Positions 34,552 to 43,468 of a DNA stretch of 64,000 bases are shown here, in pieces; positions within the stretch are counted from its first letter, which is position 1, and each line of letters opens with the position of its first letter. The position numbers and the translations under genes are program-made. The stretch covers positions 372,001 through 436,000 of the forward strand of contig NZ_JBFUPK010000001.1 of the NCBI RefSeq assembly GCF_041355105.1, read 5' to 3'. Source of the DNA: Terriglobus sp. RCC_193 (lineage in GTDB: Bacteria > Acidobacteriota > Terriglobia > Terriglobales > Acidobacteriaceae). Below the pieces are notes generated by a model. That model worked only from the letters and a program-made list of their open reading frames with translations, made no database searches and was not told where the DNA came from.

Positions 34552-35512
34552 CCGGTGCCATGGGATGTACGCCAAAGTCCCATACGCCAGTGTTCACGGT
34601 CTTTTCGTCGATCACTTCCATCAGGGCGTATTCGCCCATGCGAAGTGGCTGCCTGGGGACGATCTTCAGCCAATGACCGCCGGGTAGCGAAGACGTTGTG
34701 GTCTCCACAATGTCCGCCTGCTGTTTCGCGCTTCCAAGAAGGCCGATGGAGAAGCTGGTGACCACGCGTACATCGCGGCGCACGTCTACTGCGACGATGA
34801 CGTACTGGCTCCTGGGCGACGGCGTATCCACCTTGCGACCCCTGTTGTTATCGGTATCCACGTGGAAGGCGCCCCCACCGTTGTAAGTCGGGTCTTCGTC
34901 GTCCATGCGAACGTAGAACTCGGGGTCGTTTACGTGGAGTTGTACGGGGGCGCTTTGACCTTTGATCTCGATGAGCTGGTGCGCGTGCGAGAGGGGATTG
35001 ATGGTCTGGCGCAGGATGTTGTGCGCAGTTTGCCGGTTCAATTCACCATCGGTCTGCTGCAGAATGGCGAGCTGTGGCTGGCCATGATATGTGTCCAGCG
35101 CAAGAACGGAATCGGACTCCGGCAAATGCAGGTCTTTGGAGACCTCCGGTGTGCGCGCGGCGCGGTCCGCCTCTTCTTTGGCTAACTCAGGATCGATCTG
35201 TACGGCGGGAATGCCATTGCGCTGGGCATCGGCACGCTGTTCCCACTGGTGCGTTGCGTCCAGATCGACAAGGCGTACGGGGATGGCTTCCTGCTGGGCT
35301 CCGCGTTCCGCAGAGAGGTAATACACGTAGTCACCTTTGATGGTGTACGAAAGCACCACCTGGAATGTGCCGTCTTTCAGATAAAGACGGGTGCGACGCA
35401 GGCCTTCGCCGGGCGAGGTTTCGCGCTGCAATGGCGCGGAACCCTGTGCATGAAGCAGAGCACAAGGCAATAGCGACAAGGCAATCAGCGTGCAGATGGG
35501 GACGTACTTCAT
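34481..35512 (-). CDS. secreted hypothetical protein
   Basis: A 343-residue exported protein with a clear signal peptide (MKYVPICTLIALSLLPCALLHAQ) and no recognised domain. The N-terminal third (RRTRLYLKDGTFQVVLSYTIKGDYVYYLS) looks beta-rich, and a Glu/Ala/Asp-rich helical stretch (PELAKEEADRAARTPEVSKD) follows. The middle has a jelly-roll-like look (APVQLHVNDPEFYVRMDDEDPTYNG, YVIVAVDVRRDVRVVTSF), and the C-terminus is PILPEARRAP-like and Pro/Arg-rich. It is convergent and overlapping with the GGDEF gene (71 bp). Proteins of this kind are common in Acidobacteria. Role unknown. Confidence 0.68.
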   Translation of the reverse strand: MKYVPICTLIALSLLPCALLHAQGSAPLQRETSPGEGLRRTRLYLKDGTFQVVLSYTIKGDYVYYLSAERGAQQEAIPVRLVDLDATHQWEQRADAQRNGIPAVQIDPELAKEEADRAARTPEVSKDLHLPESDSVLALDTYHGQPQLAILQQTDGELNRQTAHNILRQTINPLSHAHQLIEIKGQSAPVQLHVNDPEFYVRMDDEDPTYNGGGAFHVDTDNNRGRKVDTPSPRSQYVIVAVDVRRDVRVVTSFSIGLLGSAKQQADIVETTTSSLPGGHWLKIVPRQPLRMGEYALMEVIDEKTVNTGVWDFGVHPMAPANRDAILPEARRAPVLAPRRSVP

Positions 35513-35531
35513 CTCAATGAGTTAGACGCTT

Positions 35532-35565
35532 AAAAAACATACAGGCTGCACCCGTAGATGCAGCC
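35532..35565 (-). terminator. bidirectional-looking terminator of the NIPSNAP gene
   Basis: Seven-base-pair stem GGCTGCA / TGCAGCC (35544-35550 and 35559-35565). Read on the minus strand it is followed by TGTATGTTTTTT, a good uridine tract. It lies about 20 bp after the NIPSNAP stop codon. Confidence 0.78.
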
Positions 35566-35585
35566 CGCGGTGTTCTATGAAGAGA

Positions 35586-36371
35586 TTAAATCTGCGAACT
35601 GGCCAGCGGATTCAGGTAGAGGTTCGTGATGTTGCTGACAATTTCCGGATCGGTGTAGCCGGGCTTATGGGAGAGCACCTTCCACTCCGGGTCTTTGCCG
35701 AAGACAGACCAGTGCTCCGTCAGCTCCGCAACGTCAGTAAAGGTAAGCATGTAGGTGAGGCTGGGCAGGCGCTCGCCGGTAAGATCATGCGCAAAGAAGA
35801 CGGGAGTGAGGCCAGTGCGTTGGAAGACGCCAATTTCCGCTGTTTCAAACATCTCCACCTTTTTCAGGTGAGCGGCCATACTGGGGCTCTCGTACGTGCG
35901 GAGCTGGAACATGCGCTTTCCGGCTTTGGGTGCGATCAGCCTGGGGAAGCCGCTAAAAGCTGACAGCATACGCACTTCCGAACGCTGGAATGCTGGAGCG
36001 GTGGCAGGAGCGGTCCAGAATGCCGTTGCGGCTTTCGCAAATTCCGCATCGTCTGCAAGTAGCAGGTCCAGCGTCAACAGTTGCTCTGCGGACGTAGACG
36101 GGATGAGCGCGTAGTAGGTGGGTGTCTCCGGGCCAATGGAGAGGGCGAAGGTGCCCACCTTTGCAATGCCCATGCGGTTTAGTGCGGGGATGAGGGCGTG
36201 TTGCAGGTAATCCTGCATCAACATGGGTTCGGGGCCGTTACGCAGGCTGTACCGGCGCAACTGGTAGAACTCTGTGGATGCTTTTGCAGCTTGCGCTGCT
36301 GCTGGAAGTGAGTCTGTTGCTATGGCTGTCATGCCTGCTGCCGCGCTTGTAATGAAGTTGCGCCGGTTCAA
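35586..36371 (-). CDS. NIPSNAP family protein with twin-arginine signal
   Basis: A 261-residue protein with two NIPSNAP ferredoxin-like repeats: FYQLRRYSLRNGPEPMLMQDYLQHALIPALNRMGIAKVG and the second at MFQLRTYESPSMAAHLKKVEMFETAEIGVFQRTGLTPVF. The function of the family is unclear. The start is taken as a TTG that follows GGGAGG at 9 nt, so the protein begins NRRNFITSAAAGMTAIATDS, a twin-arginine signal directly at the N-terminus. The competing ATG eight codons earlier (36395) has only a weak ribosome-binding site. If the ATG is right, the protein is eight residues longer. Confidence 0.8.
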   Translation of the reverse strand: MNRRNFITSAAAGMTAIATDSLPAAAQAAKASTEFYQLRRYSLRNGPEPMLMQDYLQHALIPALNRMGIAKVGTFALSIGPETPTYYALIPSTSAEQLLTLDLLLADDAEFAKAATAFWTAPATAPAFQRSEVRMLSAFSGFPRLIAPKAGKRMFQLRTYESPSMAAHLKKVEMFETAEIGVFQRTGLTPVFFAHDLTGERLPSLTYMLTFTDVAELTEHWSVFGKDPEWKVLSHKPGYTDPEIVSNITNLYLNPLASSQI

Positions 36372-36556
36372 TAAAATTTTCCTCCCGGGAATCATTTCCG
36401 ATTCTCTGCACTGCTCACGATAGCAAATTAAATACGTCCGTGCGGTCATCGACTTTTCATGTTCTCCCGGGGTGACAAACACGACTCTCAGGCATCAAAA
36501 TGCGTGTGCTCAGGAACTGCCTGCGGGTGGCGACCGGAGCAGGAGGTAAAAAAGTA

Positions 36557-37033
36557 GTGGCAAAGGCAAAAGCAACATTTGCAGCAGGTTGTTTCTGGGG
36601 CGTAGAAGCCCGTTTGGTAGAGATTTCCGGAGTATTGGAAACGGCCGTTGGATACGAGGGTGGTACTTTAAACAACCCAACTTATAAGGACGTCTGTACG
36701 GATCAGACGGGCCATGCGGAGGTGGTAGAGGTCACCTTCGATCCCAGCCGCGTGAGTTATGACGCGTTGCTCGATCACTTTTTTGCGCTGCACGACCCCA
36801 CGCAGCTCAACCGGCAGGGTCCGGACTGGGGAACGCAGTATCGCAGCGCTATTTTCACCCACAATGACGAACAACGTCGCGAAGCGGAAGCAAAGATCGC
36901 CGAATTGAATGCCGCGGGAGTATTCCGTGGGCCGATTGTCACGGTAGTAGAGCCTGCCTCCAGCTTCTGGAAGGCGGAGGAGTATCACCAGCGGTATCTG
37001 GAAAAGCGCGGTATGGTGGCCTGTCACATTTAA
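36557..37033 (+). CDS. msrA: peptide-methionine (S)-S-oxide reductase
   Basis: Reduces the S-form of methionine sulfoxide in proteins using thioredoxin. The 158-residue product has the catalytic motif AAGCFWGVEA near residue 10, VGYEGGTLNNPTYKDVCTDQTGHAEVVEV, and GPDWGTQYRSAIF and EYHQRYLEKRGM near the C-terminus. The start is a GTG preceded by AGGAGG 10 nt upstream, so the longer open frame from 36500 is not used. The C-terminal CHI supplies a likely resolving cysteine. It is a cytoplasmic counterpart to msrPQ at 26 kb. The EVE gene follows by 60 bp. Confidence 0.95.
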   Translation: MAKAKATFAAGCFWGVEARLVEISGVLETAVGYEGGTLNNPTYKDVCTDQTGHAEVVEVTFDPSRVSYDALLDHFFALHDPTQLNRQGPDWGTQYRSAIFTHNDEQRREAEAKIAELNAAGVFRGPIVTVVEPASSFWKAEEYHQRYLEKRGMVACHI

Positions 37034-37093
37034 CAGAAGTTCCGTTTTCCCCTCATCGAGTCCTGTGGCTGATATCCTCATCCACGGGACGCG

Positions 37094-37471
37094 ATGAACT
37101 ATCTGCTGAAGTCAGAACCGGACAAGTATTCCTACGACGACCTGTTGCGCGATGGCGAAACCATTTGGGACGGCATCAAGAATCCGCAGGCGCTCATGAC
37201 CCTTCGCAACATGAAGAAGGGCGAACACTGCGTCATTTACCACTCCAACGTAGGCAAAGAAGCCGTGGGAACGGCCACTGTGCAAAGCGTGGATGCGACC
37301 GATCCGAAGAATCCAATCGTAAAGCTGAAGGCAGGCAAACGACTGAAGCGGGCCAAGCCGCTGGCGGAGATTCGTGATGCTGGCGTGTTTCAGGGCAGCA
37401 TTATGTTTCGTCAGTTTCGGTTGAGTGTTGTGCCGCTGACGGATGGGCAGTATGACTGGCTGATCGCGTAG
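37094..37471 (+). CDS. EVE domain-containing protein
   Basis: A 125-residue protein that is essentially one EVE (PUA-like) domain: MNYLLKSEPDKYSYDDLLRDGETIWDGIKNPQALMTLRNMKKGEHCVIYHSNVGKEAVG. This fold in eukaryotic and bacterial relatives (ThyN1-like) binds modified nucleobases. It is small for the family but complete. Starts 60 bp after msrA; may be co-transcribed. A role in modified-DNA or RNA recognition is inferred only from the fold. Confidence 0.88.
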   Translation: MNYLLKSEPDKYSYDDLLRDGETIWDGIKNPQALMTLRNMKKGEHCVIYHSNVGKEAVGTATVQSVDATDPKNPIVKLKAGKRLKRAKPLAEIRDAGVFQGSIMFRQFRLSVVPLTDGQYDWLIA

Positions 37472-37582
37472 CCATTAGCTTCTGGCTCTTAGCTGTTAGC
37501 TAGAGGGTTGAAGATATTGAACGCCGTCAAAACAGATGGGAAATGAGCTAATAGCTGAGAGCTAAAAGGCTAAGAGCTGAGG
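37470..37582. repeat. inverted repeat rich in TTAGCT / AGCTAA motifs
   Basis: The left arm (37470-37502) contains AGCC, TTAGCT and TAGCTGTTAGCTAG. The right arm (37545-37582) contains GAGCTAATAGCTGAGAGC and AAGGCTAAGAGC. The arms are imperfectly complementary and about 42 bp apart. They fill most of the 117 bp gap between the EVE gene and fabI. Confidence 0.65.
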
Positions 37583-37588
37583 AAAGAG

Positions 37589-38356
37589 ATGATTGATCTG
37601 CAGGGTAAGACCGCGGTTGTATTCGGGCTGGCGAACAAGCGTTCCATTGCATGGGCCATTGCGCAGAAGTTAAGCGACGCCGGTGCCAGGGTGGCCATCT
37701 GCTACCAGAACGAGCGCCTGAAGAAGGAAGCGGATGGACTGATCCCGGAACTGAAGGATGCGAAGAGCTTCCAGTGTGACGTGTCTATTGATGCTGAGAT
37801 TGATCGTGTTGCGGAAGAACTGAAGGCTGCTTACGGTACCGTGGATATCATTGTCCATTCGGTTGCATTCGCACCGCCGGACGCCATCAAGAGCGATTTC
37901 CTGCTGACGAAGCGCGAAGACTTCCGCATTGCGCTGGATGTGAGCGCGTACTCACTTGTAGCCGTGTCGCGTGCGCTGGCGCCGATCATGAATGAGGGCG
38001 GCAGCATTCTGACGCTGACCTACTACGGCAGCGAGAAGGTCTTCCCCAATTACAACGTGATGGGCGTGGCCAAGGCTGCTCTGGAAGCCACTGTGCGTTA
38101 CCTTGCCGCATCGCTGGGACCGAAGGGCATCCGCGTGAACGCGATTTCGGCTGGCCCCATCAAGACGCTGGCCGCTCGCGGCATCGGCGATTTCAACAAA
38201 ATTCTGGATACCGTGACAGAGCGCGCACCGCTGCACCGCAACGTGGAGACAGCCGAAGTGGGCAATACCGCTGCGTTTCTGCTGTCGCCACTGGCCAGCG
38301 GCATCACCGGCGAAATCACGTACGTGGACTGCGGTTACAACGTCACGGGCATGTGA
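37589..38356 (+). CDS. fabI: enoyl-[acyl-carrier-protein] reductase (NADH)
   Basis: Last reductive step of type II fatty-acid elongation, 255 residues, short-chain dehydrogenase fold. The FabI-specific N-terminal motif VVFGLANKRSIAWAIAQ replaces the usual TGxxxGxG. The catalytic Tyr-x6-Lys is YNVMGVAK (Tyr about 155, Lys about 162), preceded by LTLTYYGSEKVFPNY, and VNAISAGPIKTLAARGI is present. The gene's 3' end overlaps the convergent membrane-protein gene by 22 bp. It is single, not next to other fab genes. Confidence 0.95.
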   Translation: MIDLQGKTAVVFGLANKRSIAWAIAQKLSDAGARVAICYQNERLKKEADGLIPELKDAKSFQCDVSIDAEIDRVAEELKAAYGTVDIIVHSVAFAPPDAIKSDFLLTKREDFRIALDVSAYSLVAVSRALAPIMNEGGSILTLTYYGSEKVFPNYNVMGVAKAALEATVRYLAASLGPKGIRVNAISAGPIKTLAARGIGDFNKILDTVTERAPLHRNVETAEVGNTAAFLLSPLASGITGEITYVDCGYNVTGM

Positions 38357-39762
38357 TCGGCATTCGATCTGTGTTCCATCCACAGGCCGGATGCGAAGAC
38401 GATCAGTAGCGGGAAAAACTCCAGCGTATAGCGCTGCTCGGGGTTGTCGAGGGTGAGTAGAAGGAGGCATCGCAGAGCGATGTATCCGGCCATCGACAAC
38501 ACGAGCAGGCTTTCGCGTTTTAGTACTCTGCGAAAGCCTGCGATAGCGGCGAAGAAGTAGGCGAGATTCAGCGCCGCGTAAGCCAGCGCGAAGGTGGTCT
38601 GTGCAGGATGCTGGCGGAATTGCCACCAGCGTTCGGCAACGGGCAGCATCTCCGTGCGCGGATGCAACAGCATGTTGGCCAACCGCCCGAGAGGCAGCAG
38701 AAGGTAATAGCGCAGAGGATGCGCTGCAATGCGTTCCTGCGCCAGAGCCTCAAAGCCTGCTTCCACCTGCTGATTGAGCTTGCCTTCGTAACCGGCCTGT
38801 TGAAGTAGTTTCTCTGTCTGCTGCCGCTGCAATGGCGTATCAAAGGCGCGCTGCGGAAGATCGGCGCTGTTTACGAGGTCTTCTGGATAGTTCCAATAGG
38901 CGTCCTGCGTCGCAGTAAAATCGACGCCCCAGGTGCGGAACCAGCGCTCGAAATGAATGGGCGTGGGCTCCCCGGGGTCTGTGGCCTGTTTGGGTGAGAT
39001 CGGTTGGAAGACATGAAACACGCGGTAATTGCGGATGGTCCAGGGTGCGAAGGGAAGCGCCGTCAGGGCGAGACAGAGGATCGCTGGCTGTAGGCGTTGT
39101 CGCAGAGTTCCATGTTTACCGGCAATAAGAAGTACGGGCAGGATCGCGACGGCGAGCAGTCCTTGATCCGGTCGCAGCAGCACGCTGCAAGAGAGGGCAA
39201 ATGCCAATGGAATAATCCAGCGTGTGCGGCGATCAGCAAGCCAGAGTTGCAGCAGGTAAAACGCCAGTGCGAGGAAGAAGAGGGTAAAGGTTTCGGTAAG
39301 CGGGACCACCGCGTAGTTGGCAGTGAATGGGCAGAGGCAGGCGAGAGCCAGTGCCGCCAGGCCGCAGGTTTGGCCACCGATCTTCCGCGCTGTAATGGCG
39401 ACGACGCAGCAGGTGGCCAGGTCTGCGGCGATCTGTAGCCAGAGCACCGGCAGAAAGCTGTGGAGAGTGCCGGGAGCAGCGTGTAGAAAACGGTCAAAGA
39501 GCCACGAAAGTGCGGCCAGTATCGCCGGATAGCCGGGCAAACGGATGAGCGTGGGACGTATCTGCCCGCTCTCGGTCAGGCCATAGATGTGGTGATGCAG
39601 CCAGTTGAGCGCAATATCCTGATAAAGAACCGAGTCAGCGGCAAAGAATGCGTGTTTTTGCAGGAAATAGAAGCGCAGCAGAAAGCCGCAAACCAGCAGG
39701 AATCCCGCGAGGAGTGCCAGCTGGCGCTGCTTGTTCGGAATGTCGGTCGGCGCGGCGGGCAT
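38335..39762 (-). CDS. GT-C type membrane glycosyltransferase (GT39/PMT-like)
   Basis: A 475-residue inner-membrane protein with about 11 hydrophobic helices. It resembles the ArnT/PMT-like glycosyltransferase C superfamily (dolichyl/undecaprenyl-phosphate sugar users): first helix LLAGFLLVCGFLLRFYFLQ, then an acidic loop AADSVLYQDIALNWLHHHIYGLTESGQIRPTLIRLPGYP matching the catalytic first loop. A long C-terminal periplasmic segment (about residues 245-345) separates the last helices. No polysaccharide gene is adjacent except the large CE4/GT2 enzyme diverging upstream. The family is likely but weakly conserved, and the acceptor is unknown. Confidence 0.72.
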   Translation of the reverse strand: MPAAPTDIPNKQRQLALLAGFLLVCGFLLRFYFLQKHAFFAADSVLYQDIALNWLHHHIYGLTESGQIRPTLIRLPGYPAILAALSWLFDRFLHAAPGTLHSFLPVLWLQIAADLATCCVVAITARKIGGQTCGLAALALACLCPFTANYAVVPLTETFTLFFLALAFYLLQLWLADRRTRWIIPLAFALSCSVLLRPDQGLLAVAILPVLLIAGKHGTLRQRLQPAILCLALTALPFAPWTIRNYRVFHVFQPISPKQATDPGEPTPIHFERWFRTWGVDFTATQDAYWNYPEDLVNSADLPQRAFDTPLQRQQTEKLLQQAGYEGKLNQQVEAGFEALAQERIAAHPLRYYLLLPLGRLANMLLHPRTEMLPVAERWWQFRQHPAQTTFALAYAALNLAYFFAAIAGFRRVLKRESLLVLSMAGYIALRCLLLLTLDNPEQRYTLEFFPLLIVFASGLWMEHRSNADHMPVTL

Positions 39763-39845
39763 CGCTTTGCATCATAACGGTTATCTTCTGCGGAAAGAGT
39801 TCATTACGGACGCGCAGTTTTTCGCAAGGATGGATACCATAACGA

Positions 39846-42800
39846 ATGGATATGGCAGAGCCAGCTACGCGAGAACAGAAGCCGATTTTTTTTGACGAGA
39901 AACGACGCAGGTGGAAGCGGCTGCGGCGGGTTCTGGACATCTCTGCAGCGGTGGGCCTGCTGACGTTCATACTGTTTGTGCTGGGTGTGCTGCGGATGCG
40001 GCCTCTGCCGGAGCTATTGCTGGAACCGGCGAAGCACAATTACCGCGCGCAGAATTCGCAGAACATTCTGTCTGAAGAGAAGGCGAAGAAGGTGCGTCCC
40101 GCGCATCGACGGACAGACCGCAATGCTTCGGACATTCCACTGAACATGGACGAAGGTTTACGTGCGGCGTTCTACGTGGAGTGGGACCCGGCCAGTTACA
40201 GTTCGCTGAAAGCACATGCTAAGCAACTCGACATGGTGTTTGCGGACTGGCTGCATGTCATTACTCCGGATGGCAAGCTGACCGGCTACAACAGCGAATA
40301 CCAGAAATTCGATGTGGTGGATGAATCCGGCGTACATTCCGTTGACATTGACCGCAAGGTGGAGCGGACGCTGACTGCCGCTGCATCGGGTACAGAACTG
40401 TTCCCCATGGTCAGCAATTCCGTGATCAATGCGGACTTCTCTGACAGCGTTGGGCCGTTCCTCAAGAACCCTGAAGCACGTCAACATTTTCTGAACCAGT
40501 TGATGCGATTTGTTACGTCGAATCCGCGCTATCGCGGCATCTCGTTCGACTTTGAAAGCATGCCTGCTGAGGCACAGCCCGGTTATCGGCAACTGATCAG
40601 CGATGCGTACATTGCGCTTCATATGCGCGGGTTGAAGCTGTATGTCAATACGCCCGTTGCAGACGATGACTGGGACTTGAAGTACATGGCTGCGCATTCT
40701 GACGGTCTGTTGCTGATGAATTATGACCAGCACCAATCGGAGAGTGAAGCCGGACCGATTGCAGCGCAGGACTGGTTCGTGAAGAACCTGCAGGATGTGA
40801 TGAAGCAGGTGCCAAAGGACAAGATTATCGTCGACATCGGTAGCTACGGCTATGACTGGGTGACGACGTTGCCAGCGGCACAGCCACCTGCAAAGAAGGG
40901 GAAGCGGGTCAGAAAAGTTGTTCCCGCGAAACCGGAAACGGTACGTGTAGATAACAAGTCGCTGCAGGAGGTTTGGCAGACAGCTTCTGATTCCGGATCC
41001 TACGTTGATCTGGACGATGCATCGCTGAATCCGCACATTACTTATGACGACGAAGATCAGCATCAACGCCATCAGGTGTGGTTTCTGGATGGTGTCACCA
41101 TCCTGAACGAGATGCGTGCGGCGCGCAGACTTGGCTTACAGACGTTTTCGCTGTGGCGGCTGGGGTCGGAAGATCAGTCTCTGTGGAAGATCTGGGATCA
41201 GCCGATGCGATCGAATCCCCTGGTGGATCTTGCTGATGTTGCTCCGGGATATGACCTGGATATCGAAGGCAAGGGCGACATCATGCATGTCTCCGGCGCG
41301 CCGAAGAATGGGCGTCGCACGATGACCATCGATGACGATTCGAAGCTGGTTGACAGCGAAACGTTGACGAGTTATCCGCTGTCATATTCGGTGGATTACT
41401 TCGGCTATCACCCGAAGAAACTAGTGATCTCCTTTGATGATGGCCCAGATCCGACGTGGACACCGCAAATTCTGGATGTGCTGAAGAAGTACGGCGTCAA
41501 GGGTATCTTCTTCATGATTGGAGGAGAGGCCGATAACAACGTCAGCGTGATGCAACGTGTATATCGCGAAGGTCACGAAATAGGCAATCACACGTTCACG
41601 CATCCGGACATCTCTGTCATCAGTAATCGCGAAGTGGATGTGCAGATGAACCTGACGGAGCGATTGTTTGCCGCGAAGCTGGGTGTGCTGCCACTGTTCT
41701 TCCGTCCGCCGTATGACATTGACGAAGAGCCGGACACGAACGATCAGGCTGCGCCGATGGAGCGTGTGCAGCGTCGTGGCTACATTGTGGTGGGTAACAA
41801 GATTGACACGAACGATTGGCAGGAGACACCGAAGAAGACGCCGCAGGAAATCGTCGACAGTGTACTTAAGCAACTGGATGATATGAAGGAGCGGCCGGAC
41901 AAGGCGGGTTCCATCATCCTGATGCACGATGGTGGTGGTGATCGTTCGGTGACGGTGGCTACCTTGCCGCTGTTGATTACGACGCTGCGCGCGAAGGGCT
42001 ATGAGTTCGTTAGCGTAAGTGACCTTGTTGGCAAGAGCCGCGACCAGGTGATGCCGCCGATCAAGGGCTGGCGCAACAAACTGCTGGCGCAGGTTGATTC
42101 ACTGGCCTTCTTCGGTCTGGCAACGTTCAATCACTTCGTCGTTGCGGTGTTCTTCATTGGCGACATCCTGATGAGTGGTCGCCTCATCATCATTGGTCTG
42201 TTTGCCATCATTGATCGCTTCCGTCGCAGGAAGAACTTTGCTGGACCAGATTATGAGCCGCGCGTTGCTGTGTTGATTCCTGCGTATAACGAAGAGAAGG
42301 TGATCGTCCGCACCATTCGCAGCGTGATGATGAGCACGTACAAGAACCTGCACATCATCGTGATTGACGACGGTTCCAAGGACCGTACGGCTGAGGTGGC
42401 GCGCGAAGCGTATCCCGAAGACATTGCCAGCGGTCGTTTGACTGTAGTCACAAAGGAAAACGCTGGCAAGGCCGAGGCACTGAACTATGCGCTGCAGCAC
42501 TATGTTCATGAAGAGATTTACGTGGGCATTGATGCAGACACAGTGATTGCGCATGATGCGATTGCGCGGTTGGTTCCGCACTTTGCCAATCCACAGATTG
42601 GCGCAGTGGCGGGCAATGCGAAGGTGGGCAATCGTGTCAACCTGTGGACTCGCTGGCAGGCATTGGAATACATCACCAGTCAGAACTTTGAGCGTCGCGC
42701 ATTGGATCTGTTTGATGTGGTCGTGGTGGTGCCGGGAGCCATTGGTGCGTGGCGCACAGAAGCTGTCCACAAGGGCGGCGGCTATCATTCCAATACTGTT

Positions 42801-43436
42801 GCGGAAGACGCCGACCTGACGATGATTCTGTTGGAGCAGGGGCTTAGTGTGATCTATGAAGATCGCGCGCTGGCATTTACCGAAGCTCCCGTCAACATGA
42901 ATGGCCTGATGCGTCAGCGTTTCCGCTGGTCATTCGGCATCATGCAGGCGGTGTTCAAACACATTGGTGCGGTCACGAAGCGCAGAGCGATGGGGCTGTT
43001 TGCTTTGCCGAACATCATCGTCTTTCAGATACTTCTACCGCTGGTGTCGCCGCTGATCGACCTGATGTTTGTGGCCAGCTTCCTGAAGTTTCTTTACGAC
43101 CATCACTTCCATCCAGAGTCGGCCTCGAGCGCAAATTTTGTGAAGCTGTTGTACTTCTTCCTGGCGTTCATGGTGATTGATTTTTCCGCGTCGGCATTGG
43201 CCTTCCTGCTGGAACGGAAACACCCCGCCAGCAAGGGCGATATGTGGCTGCTGATGCATATCTGGATTCAGCGATTCACGTATCGACAGGTATTCAGCGT
43301 GGTGTTGTTTAAGACGGTTAAACGCGTGATCGATGGGCGTCCGTTCAGTTGGGACAAACTGGAACGCACGGCGCAGATGAGCAAATCGACGGACCAGATG
43401 CTGAACGGCGCGCCGTCGCCAAAGTCGTCCACGTAG
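39846..43436 (+). CDS. trifunctional GH18-like / polysaccharide deacetylase (CE4) / glycosyltransferase (GT2) membrane protein
   Basis: A 1196-residue fusion. After a membrane anchor (about 31-50), a GH18-like domain (about 105-440) carries RGISFDFESMPAE, with the chitinase Asp-x-Glu kept near 234-236 but the first motif Asp replaced by Ser. The NodB/CE4 deacetylase domain follows (about 515-720): SFDDGPDPTW, GNHTFTHPD, FFRPPYD and ILMHDGGG, all catalytic motifs intact. Then a membrane helix pair and a GT2 domain (about 800-1060): VLIPAYNEEKVIVRTIRS, DDGSKD, GIDADTV, EDADLT and QRFRW. More membrane helices end the protein. It would polymerise, deacetylate and perhaps trim a beta-linked amino-sugar polymer (PNAG/chitin-like). 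A possible later start lies two codons on. Confidence 0.9.
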   Translation: MDMAEPATREQKPIFFDEKRRRWKRLRRVLDISAAVGLLTFILFVLGVLRMRPLPELLLEPAKHNYRAQNSQNILSEEKAKKVRPAHRRTDRNASDIPLNMDEGLRAAFYVEWDPASYSSLKAHAKQLDMVFADWLHVITPDGKLTGYNSEYQKFDVVDESGVHSVDIDRKVERTLTAAASGTELFPMVSNSVINADFSDSVGPFLKNPEARQHFLNQLMRFVTSNPRYRGISFDFESMPAEAQPGYRQLISDAYIALHMRGLKLYVNTPVADDDWDLKYMAAHSDGLLLMNYDQHQSESEAGPIAAQDWFVKNLQDVMKQVPKDKIIVDIGSYGYDWVTTLPAAQPPAKKGKRVRKVVPAKPETVRVDNKSLQEVWQTASDSGSYVDLDDASLNPHITYDDEDQHQRHQVWFLDGVTILNEMRAARRLGLQTFSLWRLGSEDQSLWKIWDQPMRSNPLVDLADVAPGYDLDIEGKGDIMHVSGAPKNGRRTMTIDDDSKLVDSETLTSYPLSYSVDYFGYHPKKLVISFDDGPDPTWTPQILDVLKKYGVKGIFFMIGGEADNNVSVMQRVYREGHEIGNHTFTHPDISVISNREVDVQMNLTERLFAAKLGVLPLFFRPPYDIDEEPDTNDQAAPMERVQRRGYIVVGNKIDTNDWQETPKKTPQEIVDSVLKQLDDMKERPDKAGSIILMHDGGGDRSVTVATLPLLITTLRAKGYEFVSVSDLVGKSRDQVMPPIKGWRNKLLAQVDSLAFFGLATFNHFVVAVFFIGDILMSGRLIIIGLFAIIDRFRRRKNFAGPDYEPRVAVLIPAYNEEKVIVRTIRSVMMSTYKNLHIIVIDDGSKDRTAEVAREAYPEDIASGRLTVVTKENAGKAEALNYALQHYVHEEIYVGIDADTVIAHDAIARLVPHFANPQIGAVAGNAKVGNRVNLWTRWQALEYITSQNFERRALDLFDVVVVVPGAIGAWRTEAVHKGGGYHSNTVAEDADLTMILLEQGLSVIYEDRALAFTEAPVNMNGLMRQRFRWSFGIMQAVFKHIGAVTKRRAMGLFALPNIIVFQILLPLVSPLIDLMFVASFLKFLYDHHFHPESASSANFVKLLYFFLAFMVIDFSASALAFLLERKHPASKGDMWLLMHIWIQRFTYRQVFSVVLFKTVKRVIDGRPFSWDKLERTAQMSKSTDQMLNGAPSPKSST

Positions 43437-43468
43437 AACAGCTTTTGTAAAAGGAATAAACTGGACTT

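Noticed and set aside
41421-42788. minus-strand frames opposite the CE4/GT2 gene
   Set aside because: Antisense shadows of a multidomain gene with intact motifs on the other strand.
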